59,356 bases of DNA from Gemmatimonadota bacterium (GCA_009838975.1 VXQO01000031.1:1-59356); one strand, 5' to 3'. Counted from the first letter of the stretch, positions 1 to 9,517 are shown. Numbers and translations: made by a program. The notes: a model not told the origin generated them from the letters alone.

Positions 1-54
1 ACCGCCGACACCGCGATTTTCAGTCGCGTGCTCTACCAACTGAGCTACCTGGCC
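1..54 (-). tRNA. tRNA-Phe (GAA), 3' part missing at window edge
   Basis: Read on the minus strand, the segment opens with a 7-base acceptor arm (GGCCAGG), T8-A9, a D arm (GCTC..GAGC) and an anticodon stem CGCGA/TCGCG closing the 7-base loop CTGAAAA, so the anticodon is GAA (Phe). The window begins inside the variable/T-arm region, so the T arm, the 3' acceptor strand and any encoded CCA are not seen. Confidence 0.93.
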
Positions 55-194
55 CGTACCGGCATCGTTCCGACAAAAACCGACCGGGTCCTGCCGGTGG
101 GCCGAACCCCTTGGTTCAGCGATCCCCGGTGGCCTGGCCGGTCTACGTCAGAAACGCCGCGCGAAGGCGGCGTTCCCTGGCTCCGATGCAGTCA

Positions 195-268
<74 letters not shown>

Positions 269-315
269 GTGAGATCTGAAAGTTATTGGATTTCGGCCCC
301 CGGGTCAATGACGGT

Positions 316-1287
316 TCAGACCGCTGTCGACAGGCGCCGACAGTACCAGTCGATCCAACGGTTGGACAGCCCCAGGAGTTTCGCGTTGCGGGTCACGGCG
401 GTCACCTCGGCGCGGGTCATCTTCGTCTCGCGCTCGAGCACATCGGGGTTCCCCCGGCTCAGCGCCAGTGTCCGCACCGCAAAGAAGAGCGGCAGCATGC
501 AGAACAGGCGCACTCCGTGATGACGGCGGGGAATCATGCGAATGTAGGCGCGCGCCGCGCTCAGGTGACGTTCCGCCTTTCCGACCAGCCGTGACAGGAC
601 GCTCATCGCGACCGCGTGATTGCCGGGCCGGAAGAGATCCGCCGGCCGCACGTCGGGGTCCGCGATGTAGTCGGTGGGCACGTAGACCCAGCCGCGGTCG
701 CGGTCTTCGTGCAGACCGCGTATGACGTTGACGGTCTGGAGCGCCAGCCCGAACTCGCGCCCGAGCCTCATCATCCGGTCTCCGGCTCCCTCAAGTCCCT
801 TGAGCCGCAACGCGAAGAGCTCGGTCAACAGGAGTCCGACGCGGCCGGCCACCTCGTGCATGTAGTCGTCGAGGTCGGCCTCGGTTTCGAACCTCGATCC
901 GCGCTCGACCCAGCGGGCCATGCCGGCGCTGGACTCCCTCACGCGGCTCACGAGGATGTCTCTCGCCTCCGGAGCGAGGCTGCCCAGGCCCTCGAGCACG
1001 GTCGTCGCGTTGCGGGCGACGAGGGCGTCGGGCGTGTCCTCCCGGGCTGCCCCGAGCCGTTCGACCAACTCCCGGGGTTCTTCGTCACCTCCCAGAACGC
1101 GCCGCCAGGCCGACAGCAGCGCCGACTTGTCATCGTCGGCCAGTTCCTGATTGTCCTCCAGGTAGTCCGAAACGCGCAGAAGGAGGTACGCGACCGTGAT
1201 CTCTTCCCTCAGCGGCTCGGGAAGAATCTCTATCCCGACTGCGAAGGTGCGGCTGGACCGGATCAGCAGTTCCTGCAGAGTGGCCAT
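316..1287 (-). CDS. squalene/phytoene synthase family protein
   Basis: This 323-residue all-alpha prenyl-transferase-like protein should join two prenyl diphosphates head to head (squalene or phytoene type), a first step to hopanoids or carotenoids. The first Asp-rich motif is visible as RVSDYLED near residues 38-45, the DYxxxVAGxVG segment near 141-151, and the second Asp-rich region as NVIRGLHEDRDRGWVYVP near 187-204. In that second motif the usual first Asp after NVIR is Gly, while the E-D-x-x-R-G part remains. The length fits bacterial members. No other hopanoid or carotenoid gene lies nearby, so the product (squalene, dehydrosqualene or phytoene) cannot be decided from context. The ATG at 1287 is followed at once by a family-like N-terminus. 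Confidence 0.8.
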   Translation of the reverse strand: MATLQELLIRSSRTFAVGIEILPEPLREEITVAYLLLRVSDYLEDNQELADDDKSALLSAWRRVLGGDEEPRELVERLGAAREDTPDALVARNATTVLEGLGSLAPEARDILVSRVRESSAGMARWVERGSRFETEADLDDYMHEVAGRVGLLLTELFALRLKGLEGAGDRMMRLGREFGLALQTVNVIRGLHEDRDRGWVYVPTDYIADPDVRPADLFRPGNHAVAMSVLSRLVGKAERHLSAARAYIRMIPRRHHGVRLFCMLPLFFAVRTLALSRGNPDVLERETKMTRAEVTAVTRNAKLLGLSNRWIDWYCRRLSTAV

Positions 1288-1451
1288 GGCTGATTCTCAA
1301 GCAACCCGGCGTTTCCCGTCAACATCCCCCCGCTCGTCTTTCGCGGTCACCACCCGCCGAATGCCATGGTGACCAGTCGTTCCCGGCGTTATCATACTAG
1401 CAGGGGCAGTAGCCGCGAAACGGTGGATGGCAGGACCGCGGAAAGGTGGGA

Positions 1452-1745
1452 ATGATGCCGGACAAGCTACCCCTGGAGGACATTGAAGGGTGGGTGGCGA
1501 TACATCCGAGGTGGCAGTATCGGGATGGTGCAATCCACAAGAAGTACACCTTCCCCACGTTTCGCAGCGCCATCGTCTTTGTGAACCGCGTGGCGACCAT
1601 CGCGGACGAGCTGGACCACCATCCCGACATCAACGTGCGCTACGACTCGGTGTCGCTCGCAATAACCACCCACGATTCGGGCGGGGTCACGACGAAGGAC
1701 ATCGGGTTGGCGGAGCGCATCGATTTCGCGACATCAGCGCGCTGA
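1452..1745 (+). CDS. phhB: 4a-hydroxytetrahydrobiopterin dehydratase (pterin-4-alpha-carbinolamine dehydratase)
   Basis: This is a small PCD-family protein of 97 residues. It dehydrates the 4a-carbinolamine of tetrahydropterin, recycling the cofactor of aromatic amino acid hydroxylases. The signature is the segment ADELDHHPDINVRYDSV, containing the HHPD active-site motif, followed by a TTHDSGGVT strand and the C-terminal LA-x-RID stretch. A GTG at 1446 and ATGs at 1452 and 1455 are all possible starts; I chose 1452 because GGAAAGG lies just upstream. The gene converges on the aminotransferase gene and their ends overlap by 12 bases. No aromatic hydroxylase gene is visible in the window, so the partner is unknown. 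Confidence 0.88.
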   Translation: MMPDKLPLEDIEGWVAIHPRWQYRDGAIHKKYTFPTFRSAIVFVNRVATIADELDHHPDINVRYDSVSLAITTHDSGGVTTKDIGLAERIDFATSAR

Positions 1746-3014
1746 CCGGATCGCCTTTACCAGGATTCCCAGCCCTTTCTCCAGTTCCGCTCCGGCCAGG
1801 GTTGCGGGCGGCGTCAGCTCCACCACGTTCCCGTCTTCACCGGCCGGCAGCACGATGAGCCCAAGGGCTAGCGCCCGCTCCGCAACCTCTGTCGCCGGAG
1901 CCGCACCGCCCGCCCGCCGAGCCAGCTCCACACCCATCATCAGTCCGCGGCCGCGAACCTCCACCACGTCCTCCTGACCGCCCGGTTCCCTGGCGAGAAA
2001 GGCGACTGCCCGGTCCCCAAGGCGCCGCGCACGCTCCGTCAGACCGTCCGCCTCGAGCGCGGCAAGGAATCCCAGTCCCCCAGCGCAGCTCAGCGGATGC
2101 CCCAGGAAGGTGCTCGTGTGAATCGCCTCGCCGGTCGATGTCGGCCACGCGTCCATGACCTTCGGCGGACCGCAGCAGACCGACAGCGGCATTCCTCCTC
2201 CAAGGGCCTTGCCCAAACAGACGAGGTCCGGGACAAGGCCTTCGCGATCGCAGGCGAGGAGGGCACCGGTGCGACCCATGCCGGTGAAGACCTCGTCGGC
2301 GATGAGCAGCGCCCCTCCCGCCCGCGTCCGCTCTGCAAGCCCGGCCAGAAAGTCGTCGGGCGGAATGCGAACCCCCGCCCGCCCCTGGATAGGCTCGACG
2401 ATCACCGCGCCCACGGGCACGGAAACCGGGCTGGAGAGCAGGCTCGACACCCTCTCCAGCACCTGCTCCGCACCCTCGGGCGACGAAGGGAACGGCAGGT
2501 ATTGCACATGATCCGCCAGCCGGTCGGTGAAGGGGCGGCGAAAGTGCTCCCTGTGAGTCGTGGCGAGCGCGCCCAGCGTCAGACCGTGGTAGCTGCCCTC
2601 GAAGGCGATGACCCCCGTGCGGCCAGTGGCCAGCTGTGCCGTCTTGAGCGCGGCTTCCACCGCGTCCGAGCCGCTCAGTCCAAGGATCGTCCGGGACTCG
2701 GGCCACGGCATATGCGCCGCCAACTTCTCGAGAAACTCGACCTTGACGGCCGGCGGCTGAATGTCTCCCATGCCGTGGATCAGGAGGTCAGCCTGCTGCC
2801 GGATCCGCTCCACGACCATCGGGTGGCGGTGTCCGGCGAACGCGACGCCGAAGGCCCCCGTGAAGTCGAGATAGGTGTTCCCGCCGGCGTCCCGCACATG
2901 GGCGCCCGACGCTTCGGTCCAGAAGGGCGGTGGCGGATTCAGAAAGGTGACGTTGCGGGACTCGACCCGGGACAATCGCGTTGCCCAGTCGGTGTGCTCC
3001 TCGTCAGCTGCCAA
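1734..3014 (-). CDS. class III pyridoxal-phosphate aminotransferase
   Basis: This is a 426-residue fold-type I PLP enzyme of the class III (omega-)aminotransferase family, which includes 4-aminobutyrate, acetylornithine and diaminobutyrate aminotransferases. The SGSDAVEAALK phosphate-binding region sits near residues 114-124, the class signature DEVFTGMGRTG near 240-250, and the PLP-binding lysine is K269 in CLGKALGGGMPLS. Substrate cannot be fixed from sequence alone; the general look is GabT-like. Its start overlaps the end of the antiporter gene by 11 bases, so it is the last gene of the ligA-polX-antiporter-aminotransferase chain. Confidence 0.85.
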   Translation of the reverse strand: MAADEEHTDWATRLSRVESRNVTFLNPPPPFWTEASGAHVRDAGGNTYLDFTGAFGVAFAGHRHPMVVERIRQQADLLIHGMGDIQPPAVKVEFLEKLAAHMPWPESRTILGLSGSDAVEAALKTAQLATGRTGVIAFEGSYHGLTLGALATTHREHFRRPFTDRLADHVQYLPFPSSPEGAEQVLERVSSLLSSPVSVPVGAVIVEPIQGRAGVRIPPDDFLAGLAERTRAGGALLIADEVFTGMGRTGALLACDREGLVPDLVCLGKALGGGMPLSVCCGPPKVMDAWPTSTGEAIHTSTFLGHPLSCAGGLGFLAALEADGLTERARRLGDRAVAFLAREPGGQEDVVEVRGRGLMMGVELARRAGGAAPATEVAERALALGLIVLPAGEDGNVVELTPPATLAGAELEKGLGILVKAIRSAR

Positions 3015-3969
3015 GGGTGATCCAGCCCATCAGCCCGAAATAGACGAGCAGGAGCAGCAGGCCTTCCGAACGCCTGACCCTGCGGGCGCTCGCGACAACC
3101 GGCCACACCAGGACCGACAGGATGAGGACGGCCGGCAACTGCAGGGTCAGGATCGACTGGTCGACCGGGTAGCCCCGCACGAGCGCCGAAGCTCCCATGA
3201 CCGCGGCGATGTTGAAGATGTTGGAGCCCACGATGTTGCCGACCGCGATGTCGGCCTGCTTGCGCGCGGCCGCGACGATCGACGTGACCAGCTCCGGGAG
3301 CGATGTCCCGACCGCGACAATGGTCAGGCCGATGACTTCCGGGCTCGCGCCCAGCACTCCCGACAGGTAGGTGGCCGAGTCCACGATCGCCTTGCCTCCA
3401 ACCCCCAGTCCCGCCGCCCCGATCACCACCAGTCCCAGGTTCCGCAGAAAGTCCTGTTCCCCATCCTCCTCGTCGCCGGCGTAGGTCCCCACTCCCTCGC
3501 GGATGTCCCTTATCTCATCGTCTTCGGTCCAGAACGTGAAGCTCACGTAGGCGACAAGCAGAGCCAGAAGGATCAGCCCATCTCCCCAGTCGACCTCCAG
3601 ATCCAGGACGAACGGGAACGCGAGGATCGTGATCACGATCATGATCGGGACATCGCGGCTGATCACCCGGTCGGCGACGGAAAGGGGCTTGATCAGCGCG
3701 GTACCGCCCAGGATCAGCCCGATGTTGGCGAGATTGGAGCCCAGGACGTTGCCCACGAGCAGGCCGCCCTCGTCGTTCAGCGTTGCAATCACACCCACGA
3801 CCAGTTCGGGAGCGGAGGTGCCGAGCGAGACCAGGGTCAGTCCCACCACTACCGGGCTCGTCCCCATCGCGGCCGCAATCCGGGCGGCCCCCCGAACCAG
3901 CCACTCGGCACCGAAATACAGCGCCCCGAAGCCCCCCAGGAGGAGCAGGACATTAGCCAGCGTGGTCAT
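3004..3969 (-). CDS. calcium/sodium antiporter, CaCA (YrbG) family
   Basis: This is a 321-residue integral membrane exchanger of the cation/Ca2+ antiporter superfamily, expected to expel Ca2+ across the inner membrane. The two inverted alpha repeats are clear: SLGTSAPELVVG with VGNVLGSNLANIG in the first half, and AVGTSLPELVTS with VGNIVGSNIFNI in the second half. These carry the ion-binding acidic and polar residues. An acidic loop (around TEDDEIRDIREG) separates the halves. The reading frame extends 25 codons upstream, but the start at 3969 is preferred because it gives a hydrophobic first helix at once and forms an ATGA overlap with the polX stop. Confidence 0.9.
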   Translation of the reverse strand: MTTLANVLLLLGGFGALYFGAEWLVRGAARIAAAMGTSPVVVGLTLVSLGTSAPELVVGVIATLNDEGGLLVGNVLGSNLANIGLILGGTALIKPLSVADRVISRDVPIMIVITILAFPFVLDLEVDWGDGLILLALLVAYVSFTFWTEDDEIRDIREGVGTYAGDEEDGEQDFLRNLGLVVIGAAGLGVGGKAIVDSATYLSGVLGASPEVIGLTIVAVGTSLPELVTSIVAAARKQADIAVGNIVGSNIFNIAAVMGASALVRGYPVDQSILTLQLPAVLILSVLVWPVVASARRVRRSEGLLLLLVYFGLMGWITLGS

Positions 3970-5666
3970 GCACGCCTCCGGCCCAGCCACTCCTGCAACT
4001 GGCCGCGTGTTCTTGTGTTGACGATCCGGTGTGCTTGCAACCAACCCCTCCGAGCCTGGTCGACGCCGTAACGGATATTATCCAATTGCGCGACCGAGTG
4101 TGCGTCGGAACCGACGACGACCTGGACGCCGAGGTCGCCGCAGAGCCGCAATCCGCGGTGGTCGAGATCGAGACGCCGAGGGCTGGCGTTCACTTCCACG
4201 GCAACATCCAGAGCGGCCGCGGCGCGCAGAATCTCTTCGAGGTCGACGGCGCAGGGCAGCCGACGCCCCAGCTGGCGTCCCGTGGGATGACCGAGGACAT
4301 GGACATGCGAATTCTCCATCGCTGAGATGACCCGACGCGTCATCCGTGCTCCGCTCATGTCGAACGACGAGTGGACGGACGCCACCACCAGATCCAGTTC
4401 CCCGAGCGTCTCGTCGTCCAGGTCGAGTGAACCGTCCGACAGGATGTCGACTTCGCACCCCCGCAGGATCCGTATCGCCGGCAGTTCCTCCTGCACCCGG
4501 GCGATCTCGGCGGCCTGTGCCCGCAACCGTGCCGCGTCCAGTCCCGCGACAACCCGCGTCGAGGGCGAGTGGTCGGTAATCGCGACGTAGCCGTATCCCC
4601 GTTCGACCGCGGCCTCCACCATGCGTCGAAGCGTCGCCGCGCCGTCGCTCCAGGTGGTGTGCATGTGGAGATCGCCCCGGATGTCACCGGGCGTCACCAG
4701 CCGCGGAATCCCCGACTCGGCGCGCCCGATGGCATCGGCAACGCCCCTGAGCTCCGGCGGGATCCAGGGCAGGCCCAGCCGCTCGTAGATCGCGGCCTCG
4801 CCTCCCGCCGCCGAGTCCGTCCCGCCGGCGATTCCCATTGGCGTCAGCTGCAGCCCCCTTGCCCGCGCCCTCGCAGCCAGAGCCTCGATGAAGGGTTGCG
4901 GGCCTGTGAGGTGATGGGCGACCGCCTCGACCCGGTCGGATGGCGCCGCCACCAGCCGCGCGGCCACACCTGCCAGGCTTGCGTGAACCGGGTTGTCCCC
5001 GCGGCTTCCGTCCACACGCGCGTCCCCGATACCGTCCAGCACGTCCCACAGCGCCCCGGGCGCGGCCCCGCAAACCACATCGACGGCGGCCACGATCTCC
5101 GTTCGGCGCCGAATGTCACCCGCCAGACACGGCTCGATCCCCGCGCCTCGCAGGTGCGCCACCAATCGTGCCGCCACGCGGTCCGCCTCCGGGAGCAGGG
5201 CCTTCCCTTCCATCTCGGCCCTGGCCGCCAGGCCGTCCTGCACGCGCCTCACGACACCGGGCCCGAACCCGTCCAGCGCGTAGATCCGCCTGCTCGCGAC
5301 CGCGTCCTCGAGCGCTGGGAGCGAGTCGATACCGACCCGACGCAACACCTCTGCGCGCGTCGCGCCCACGCCTGTCAAACGCATCACATCGAGGAGCCCC
5401 GCCGGGGTGCGGGCCCGGTACCCTTCCAGCCGCGGCGACGCCCCGCGCAGCACCAGGTCCTCCAGAACCCCGGCCAGGCCCTTCCCGATCCCCGGCACGC
5501 GGGTCAGATCGGCCCCGGCGCCGATCAGGTCGGCGAGGGGATGCTCGAAACGCCCTATCGCGGTGGCCGCCCGGCGGTAGTGCCGGACCTGTTGCGGCCC
5601 GGTGCGGTCCAGCGCCATCAGATCCGCGAGTTCGGCGATGTGTCGGGCGAGCGCGGCGTTGGTCAC
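3966..5666 (-). CDS. DNA polymerase X family protein with PHP domain, degenerate polymerase site
   Basis: This is a 566-residue protein with the layout of bacterial PolX: an N-terminal 8-kDa-like helix-hairpin-helix region (residues 1-120), a palm/thumb-like region (about 120-320), and a C-terminal PHP phosphoesterase domain starting near 330 (DLHMHTTWSDG, then ITDHS, EVDIL, VHSS, LGHPTG, NAS and GSDAH). The PHP metal-ligand His and Asp residues look intact. The nucleotidyltransferase motif is not: where active enzymes have GS-x-RR...D-x-D, here it reads AGDIRRRTEIVAAVDVV, so the first catalytic Asp is Ala, and the third Asp region (AARLVAAPS) also lacks Asp. The GTG start overlaps the ligA stop (GTGA), suggesting coupled translation and a role in DNA repair or end processing. 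Confidence 0.85.
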   Translation of the reverse strand: MTNAALARHIAELADLMALDRTGPQQVRHYRRAATAIGRFEHPLADLIGAGADLTRVPGIGKGLAGVLEDLVLRGASPRLEGYRARTPAGLLDVMRLTGVGATRAEVLRRVGIDSLPALEDAVASRRIYALDGFGPGVVRRVQDGLAARAEMEGKALLPEADRVAARLVAHLRGAGIEPCLAGDIRRRTEIVAAVDVVCGAAPGALWDVLDGIGDARVDGSRGDNPVHASLAGVAARLVAAPSDRVEAVAHHLTGPQPFIEALAARARARGLQLTPMGIAGGTDSAAGGEAAIYERLGLPWIPPELRGVADAIGRAESGIPRLVTPGDIRGDLHMHTTWSDGAATLRRMVEAAVERGYGYVAITDHSPSTRVVAGLDAARLRAQAAEIARVQEELPAIRILRGCEVDILSDGSLDLDDETLGELDLVVASVHSSFDMSGARMTRRVISAMENSHVHVLGHPTGRQLGRRLPCAVDLEEILRAAAALDVAVEVNASPRRLDLDHRGLRLCGDLGVQVVVGSDAHSVAQLDNIRYGVDQARRGWLQAHRIVNTRTRGQLQEWLGRRRA

Positions 5667-7771
5667 GGGGTGGTGGCGCCGGGCGTCTCGGCGGGGTCCC
5701 CGTGCAGCAACTCCCGCAGGCGTGCCTCTTCCACCACCTCGACCCCGAGTTCCCTGGCGCGGGCCAGCTTCGACCCGGGATTCGCGCCGGCAACGAGGCA
5801 GTCGGTCCGCGCGCTGACCGAACCCGTGACGCGCGCGCCGAGCCCCTGCAGGATCTTCTTCAGTTCGCTCCTTGTGAACGTCTCCAGGGATCCGGTCAGC
5901 ACCACGGTCTTTCCGGCCCAGGGGCTTTCGTCGTCGGCCGGGACTTCCTCTGGTACGGCGAACTCGAAGCCCTTGGCGAGCAGGCGGTCGAGCGCGTCCG
6001 CAACTCGCGGCTCGTCCAGGAAGCCGCGAATGGCCGCCGACATCCTGGGGCCCACGCCGTGCACTTCCTCCAGCTCCTCCGGCGCGGCCCCACGGAGCGC
6101 GTCGATGCCGCGAAAGTGCGCCGCGAGGTCCCGCGCCACCGTCACGCCCACCTCCGGGATGCCCAGGCCCACCAGGAAGCGTGCCAACTCGACGTGGCGG
6201 CGTTTCCGGATCCCGGACACCAGGTTCCGCGCCGACACTTCCGCGAAGCCCTCCAGCGGGACGAGATCGTCTTCCGCCACGTCGAAGAGGTCGGCCAGCT
6301 CGGCGACGAGCCCCTGATCGACCAGCAGCGCGGCCGTCTCGGCACCCAGCCCCTCGATGTCCAGCGCGCTGCGTGCGCCGAAGTGGGTGATCCGGCCCTT
6401 CAACTGCGCGCTGCAGGCGAAGTGATTGGGGCATACCGTGAAGGGGCCCTTCGCAACCGGAGGGGTGCCACAGGACGGGCACGCGGCCGGCATCTCGAAC
6501 GGTGGCCCCCTTTCCCTCCCGGCCTCGTCCACTCGCTCGACGACCTGCGGGATCACGTCGCCCGCGCGTTGGATGCGAACCCTGTCCCCCTCTCGCACGT
6601 CCTTCCGCTCGAGCTCCTCGCGATTGTGGAGCGAGGCCCGCGAGACCGTGACGCCGCCCACTTCCACCGGACGCAGGAGCGCGACTGGCGTGAGGACACC
6701 CGTGCGGCCCACCGACACGAAGATCCGGTCGATCGTGGTGATCTCCTTGCGGGGCTCGAACTTGAAGGCGATCGCCCACCTGGGGTGATGCGACGTGCTG
6801 CCCAGCCCCGACCGCGGCGCCAGCGCGTCGAGCTTCACGACCACTCCGTCGATCTCGTAGTCGAGCGTGTCGCGGTCGGCGTCGAAGCGTCGATGGTACT
6901 CAGCGATCTCGTCCACCGAGTCCACGGTTTCGATCCGTTCCGGAGTGAGCAGTCCCCATGCTTTCAGCGCCGCCAGACCGTCGGAGTCGGTGTCGAACGA
7001 GACCCCGTGGACCAACATGATGTCGTATGCGAGCACGGTCAGCGGGCGGCTCGCGGTGATGCGCGAATCGAGCTGGCGGAGTGCGCCCGAGGTGGCGTTG
7101 CGGGGGTTCTGGTAGGGCTGTTCACCGGCCTCGATGCGGCGCTGGTTGAGCGTTTCGAAGTCGCTGAGGTACATGATGGCTTCACCCCTCACCGACAGAA
7201 ACGACGGAGGCGGCAGCTGGTCGTCGCGCAGGCGCAGGGGGACCGAGCGGATGGTGCGGACATTCTCGGTGACGCCTTCGCCGACGCGGCCGTTTCCACG
7301 TGTCACCGCCCGGTCCAGGACGCCGTCGACGAAGACGAGCTCCAGCGAAGCGCCGTCCAGCTTCGGCTCGAGGACGTAGCGGATTCCTTCGTCACCCAGG
7401 GCCTTGCGCAGTCGCTCGTCGAAGCGCCGTACCGTGTCGATATCCTGTGCGGAGTCCAGCGACAGCATGGGGACGGCGTGTTCGATGTTGGGAAGGCTTT
7501 CGAGCGGATCCGCGCCCACCCGTTGCGTGGGCGAATCGGCGGTGGCCAGCGATGGATGGGCCGCTTCGAGGGCCAGAAGGCGGCGGAACAGATCGTCGTA
7601 TGCCGAGTCGGAAATCTCGGGCCGCGCCTCCTGGTAGTAGAGGCGGTTGTGGCGGCCGATCTCTGCGCGGAGTCGGGCGATCTCAGCCGCGGCCTCTCTG
7701 GGGCCGAGGTCCTGTAGACCTGCCCCGCCGGGCTCCCCTGTGCCAGTGTTTTCGGCGTCGTTACGGGCCAT
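5663..7771 (-). CDS. ligA: NAD-dependent DNA ligase
   Basis: This is a 702-residue NAD+-dependent ligase, the usual length, that seals nicks in replication and repair. Seen in order: the Ia domain (HNRLYYQ...ISDSAYDDL), the adenylation motif EPKLDGASLE with the nucleophile lysine near residue 137, the OB fold (VSVGRTGVLTPVA), a four-Cys zinc finger (CPSCG...CPNHFAC), helix-hairpin-helix repeats, and a C-terminal BRCT domain (about 625-690: GKTVVLTGSLETFTRSELKK). The ATG at 7771 starts the chain with polX, the antiporter and the aminotransferase, all with overlapping ends. A 120-base gap separates it from the divergent amidohydrolase gene. Confidence 0.97.
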   Translation of the reverse strand: MARNDAENTGTGEPGGAGLQDLGPREAAAEIARLRAEIGRHNRLYYQEARPEISDSAYDDLFRRLLALEAAHPSLATADSPTQRVGADPLESLPNIEHAVPMLSLDSAQDIDTVRRFDERLRKALGDEGIRYVLEPKLDGASLELVFVDGVLDRAVTRGNGRVGEGVTENVRTIRSVPLRLRDDQLPPPSFLSVRGEAIMYLSDFETLNQRRIEAGEQPYQNPRNATSGALRQLDSRITASRPLTVLAYDIMLVHGVSFDTDSDGLAALKAWGLLTPERIETVDSVDEIAEYHRRFDADRDTLDYEIDGVVVKLDALAPRSGLGSTSHHPRWAIAFKFEPRKEITTIDRIFVSVGRTGVLTPVALLRPVEVGGVTVSRASLHNREELERKDVREGDRVRIQRAGDVIPQVVERVDEAGRERGPPFEMPAACPSCGTPPVAKGPFTVCPNHFACSAQLKGRITHFGARSALDIEGLGAETAALLVDQGLVAELADLFDVAEDDLVPLEGFAEVSARNLVSGIRKRRHVELARFLVGLGIPEVGVTVARDLAAHFRGIDALRGAAPEELEEVHGVGPRMSAAIRGFLDEPRVADALDRLLAKGFEFAVPEEVPADDESPWAGKTVVLTGSLETFTRSELKKILQGLGARVTGSVSARTDCLVAGANPGSKLARARELGVEVVEEARLRELLHGDPAETPGATTP

Positions 7772-7891
7772 GGAAAACGCTAATCCGGGGCGTGGCGCCT
7801 GTCCATGCAGGGCGCTGCTTCTGTCCGCGCGCCGGTCTCCCGGCTTAGATTGTTGCGCCGTTGACGAGGTTCACGACACAGGAGGTTCCGG

Positions 7892-9517
7892 ATGGAGTTG
7901 TCCCGCGGCCCGATCCGCACGTTCGCATTCGCCGTCGCCGTTGCGATGGCCGTTCCCGCCGCACTTTCCGCGCAGATGCAACCCACCACTCCCCGCGGCG
8001 CCGACGAGGGGGACGGTCCCCACGAGCGGCTCATTCTCCGTGGCGCCACGATCATCGATGGCACCGGCGCCCCGCCCATGGGACCTGTGGATATCGTGAT
8101 CGAAGGCGACAGGATATCCGAGATCCAGACCGTCGGATATCCCGGCGTGCCGATCAACGAGGACCGCCGGCCCTCCGGTGCCACGAGGGAGATCGACATG
8201 ACCGGCATGTTCATCATGCCCGGCTTCGTGGACATGCACGCCCACACCGGGGGCGGAGGCAAGGCCCCACAGCCCGAGTACACCTACAAGCTGTGGATGG
8301 GTCACGGGATCACCACCTCCCGCGGGGTGGGCCACGGGCCGATGATGTGGGCACTCCAGGAGAAGGCCGCCGCGGCGCGCAACGAGATCGTCGCCCCGCG
8401 CATGTTCACCTATGCGCGCCCGGGCGAGGCCTGGGACCGCGGCCCGGTCGACTCGCCCGAGAAGGCGCGCGAGTGGGTGCGCTGGGCCGCCGAGGTCGAT
8501 GTGGAGGGCGCGAAGATCGACGGTCTCAAGCTTGGCGCGATGGACCCCGACATCATGGCCGCGGTGATCGACGAAGGGAAGAAGCATGGCCTCGGCAGCG
8601 TCGCCCACCTCGGCCAGATGGGCGTGGTGCGCATGACCGCCCTCGACGCCGCCGAAGTCGGGCTCGACATGATGACCCACTACTACGGCCTCATGGAGTC
8701 GATGCTCACCGACTACAGCGTGCAGGACTGGCCGCTCGACTACAACTACCAGGATGAACAGCACCGCTTCGGGAACGTCGGGCGCCTCTGGAATCAGGCC
8801 GCCGAGCCCGGGTCCGAGCAGTGGAACGACCTCATAGACCGGTTCCTGGAGCTCGACTTCGGTCTCGACCCCACGATGACCATCTACGAGGCCAGCCGTG
8901 ACGTGATGCGCGCCCGCGAGGCCGATTTCCACGAAGAGTACACGCTGCCCAGCCAGTGGGACTTCTACCAGCCGTCGCGGATCGCGCACGGTTCCTACTG
9001 GTTCTACTGGACCAGCGAGGACGAGTACCACTGGAAGCGCTTCTTCAACAAGTGGATGCACTTCCTCAACGACTACAAGAACGCGGGCGGACGGGTCACG
9101 ACCGGTTCCGACTCCGGCTTCATCTACAAGCTCTACGGCTTCGACTACATCCGTGAGCTCGAACTGCTGCGTGAGGCCGGCTTCCACCCGGTCGAGGTGA
9201 TTCGCTCCGCGACGCTGTTCGGCGCGGAAGAGCTCCACGACCCCAAGGGGACGACCATCGACTTCGGCATTCTGCGCCCCGGCCTCAAGGCCGACATGGT
9301 CGTCGTGGACGAGAACCCGCTCCAGAACCTCAAGGTGCTCTACGGCAACGGGACCCCTCGGCTCAACGACGACACCGGCGAGACCGAGCGCGTCGGCGGC
9401 ATCAAGTACACGATCAAGGACGGCATCGTCTACGACGCGCAGCAGCTGCTGGCCGACGTGCGCGAGATGGTCCGGCAGGCGAAAGCGAACCGCGCGGTCT
9501 CCGACGGAGCGAGCTAG
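7892..9517 (+). CDS. exported amidohydrolase family protein
   Basis: This is a 541-residue metal-dependent hydrolase of the amidohydrolase superfamily. A Sec signal peptide is visible (residues 1 to about 28, ending SAQ), so it acts outside the cytoplasmic membrane. The composite beta-sandwich start (LRGATIIDGTGAPPMGPVDI) leads into MPGFVDMHAHTGG, whose H-x-H binds the metal. Further candidate ligands include SVAHLGQ and TGSDSGF. The C-terminal sandwich (LRPGLKADMVVVDENPL) is typical of imidazolonepropionase/prolidase-like members. Substrate is not predictable. The gene stands alone between the ligA chain and the methyltransferase, with the latter's start 28 bases downstream. Confidence 0.85.
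   Translation: MELSRGPIRTFAFAVAVAMAVPAALSAQMQPTTPRGADEGDGPHERLILRGATIIDGTGAPPMGPVDIVIEGDRISEIQTVGYPGVPINEDRRPSGATREIDMTGMFIMPGFVDMHAHTGGGGKAPQPEYTYKLWMGHGITTSRGVGHGPMMWALQEKAAAARNEIVAPRMFTYARPGEAWDRGPVDSPEKAREWVRWAAEVDVEGAKIDGLKLGAMDPDIMAAVIDEGKKHGLGSVAHLGQMGVVRMTALDAAEVGLDMMTHYYGLMESMLTDYSVQDWPLDYNYQDEQHRFGNVGRLWNQAAEPGSEQWNDLIDRFLELDFGLDPTMTIYEASRDVMRAREADFHEEYTLPSQWDFYQPSRIAHGSYWFYWTSEDEYHWKRFFNKWMHFLNDYKNAGGRVTTGSDSGFIYKLYGFDYIRELELLREAGFHPVEVIRSATLFGAEELHDPKGTTIDFGILRPGLKADMVVVDENPLQNLKVLYGNGTPRLNDDTGETERVGGIKYTIKDGIVYDAQQLLADVREMVRQAKANRAVSDGAS

Noticed and set aside
1297-1533. Minus-strand small ORF upstream of the squalene synthase gene
   Set aside because: It runs across the pterin dehydratase start region in antisense with Pro/Arg-rich content; no ribosome site or homology seen.
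3970-4044. N-terminal extension of the antiporter (25 residues)
   Set aside because: The extension is charged and unlike the family, and the ATG at 3969 forms an ATGA overlap with the upstream gene.
5667-6779. Long minus-strand frame extending the PolX protein by 370 residues
   Set aside because: It only shadows ligA in another frame, with Arg/Gly/Ala-rich composition; the GTG at 5666 overlapping the ligA stop is the real start.
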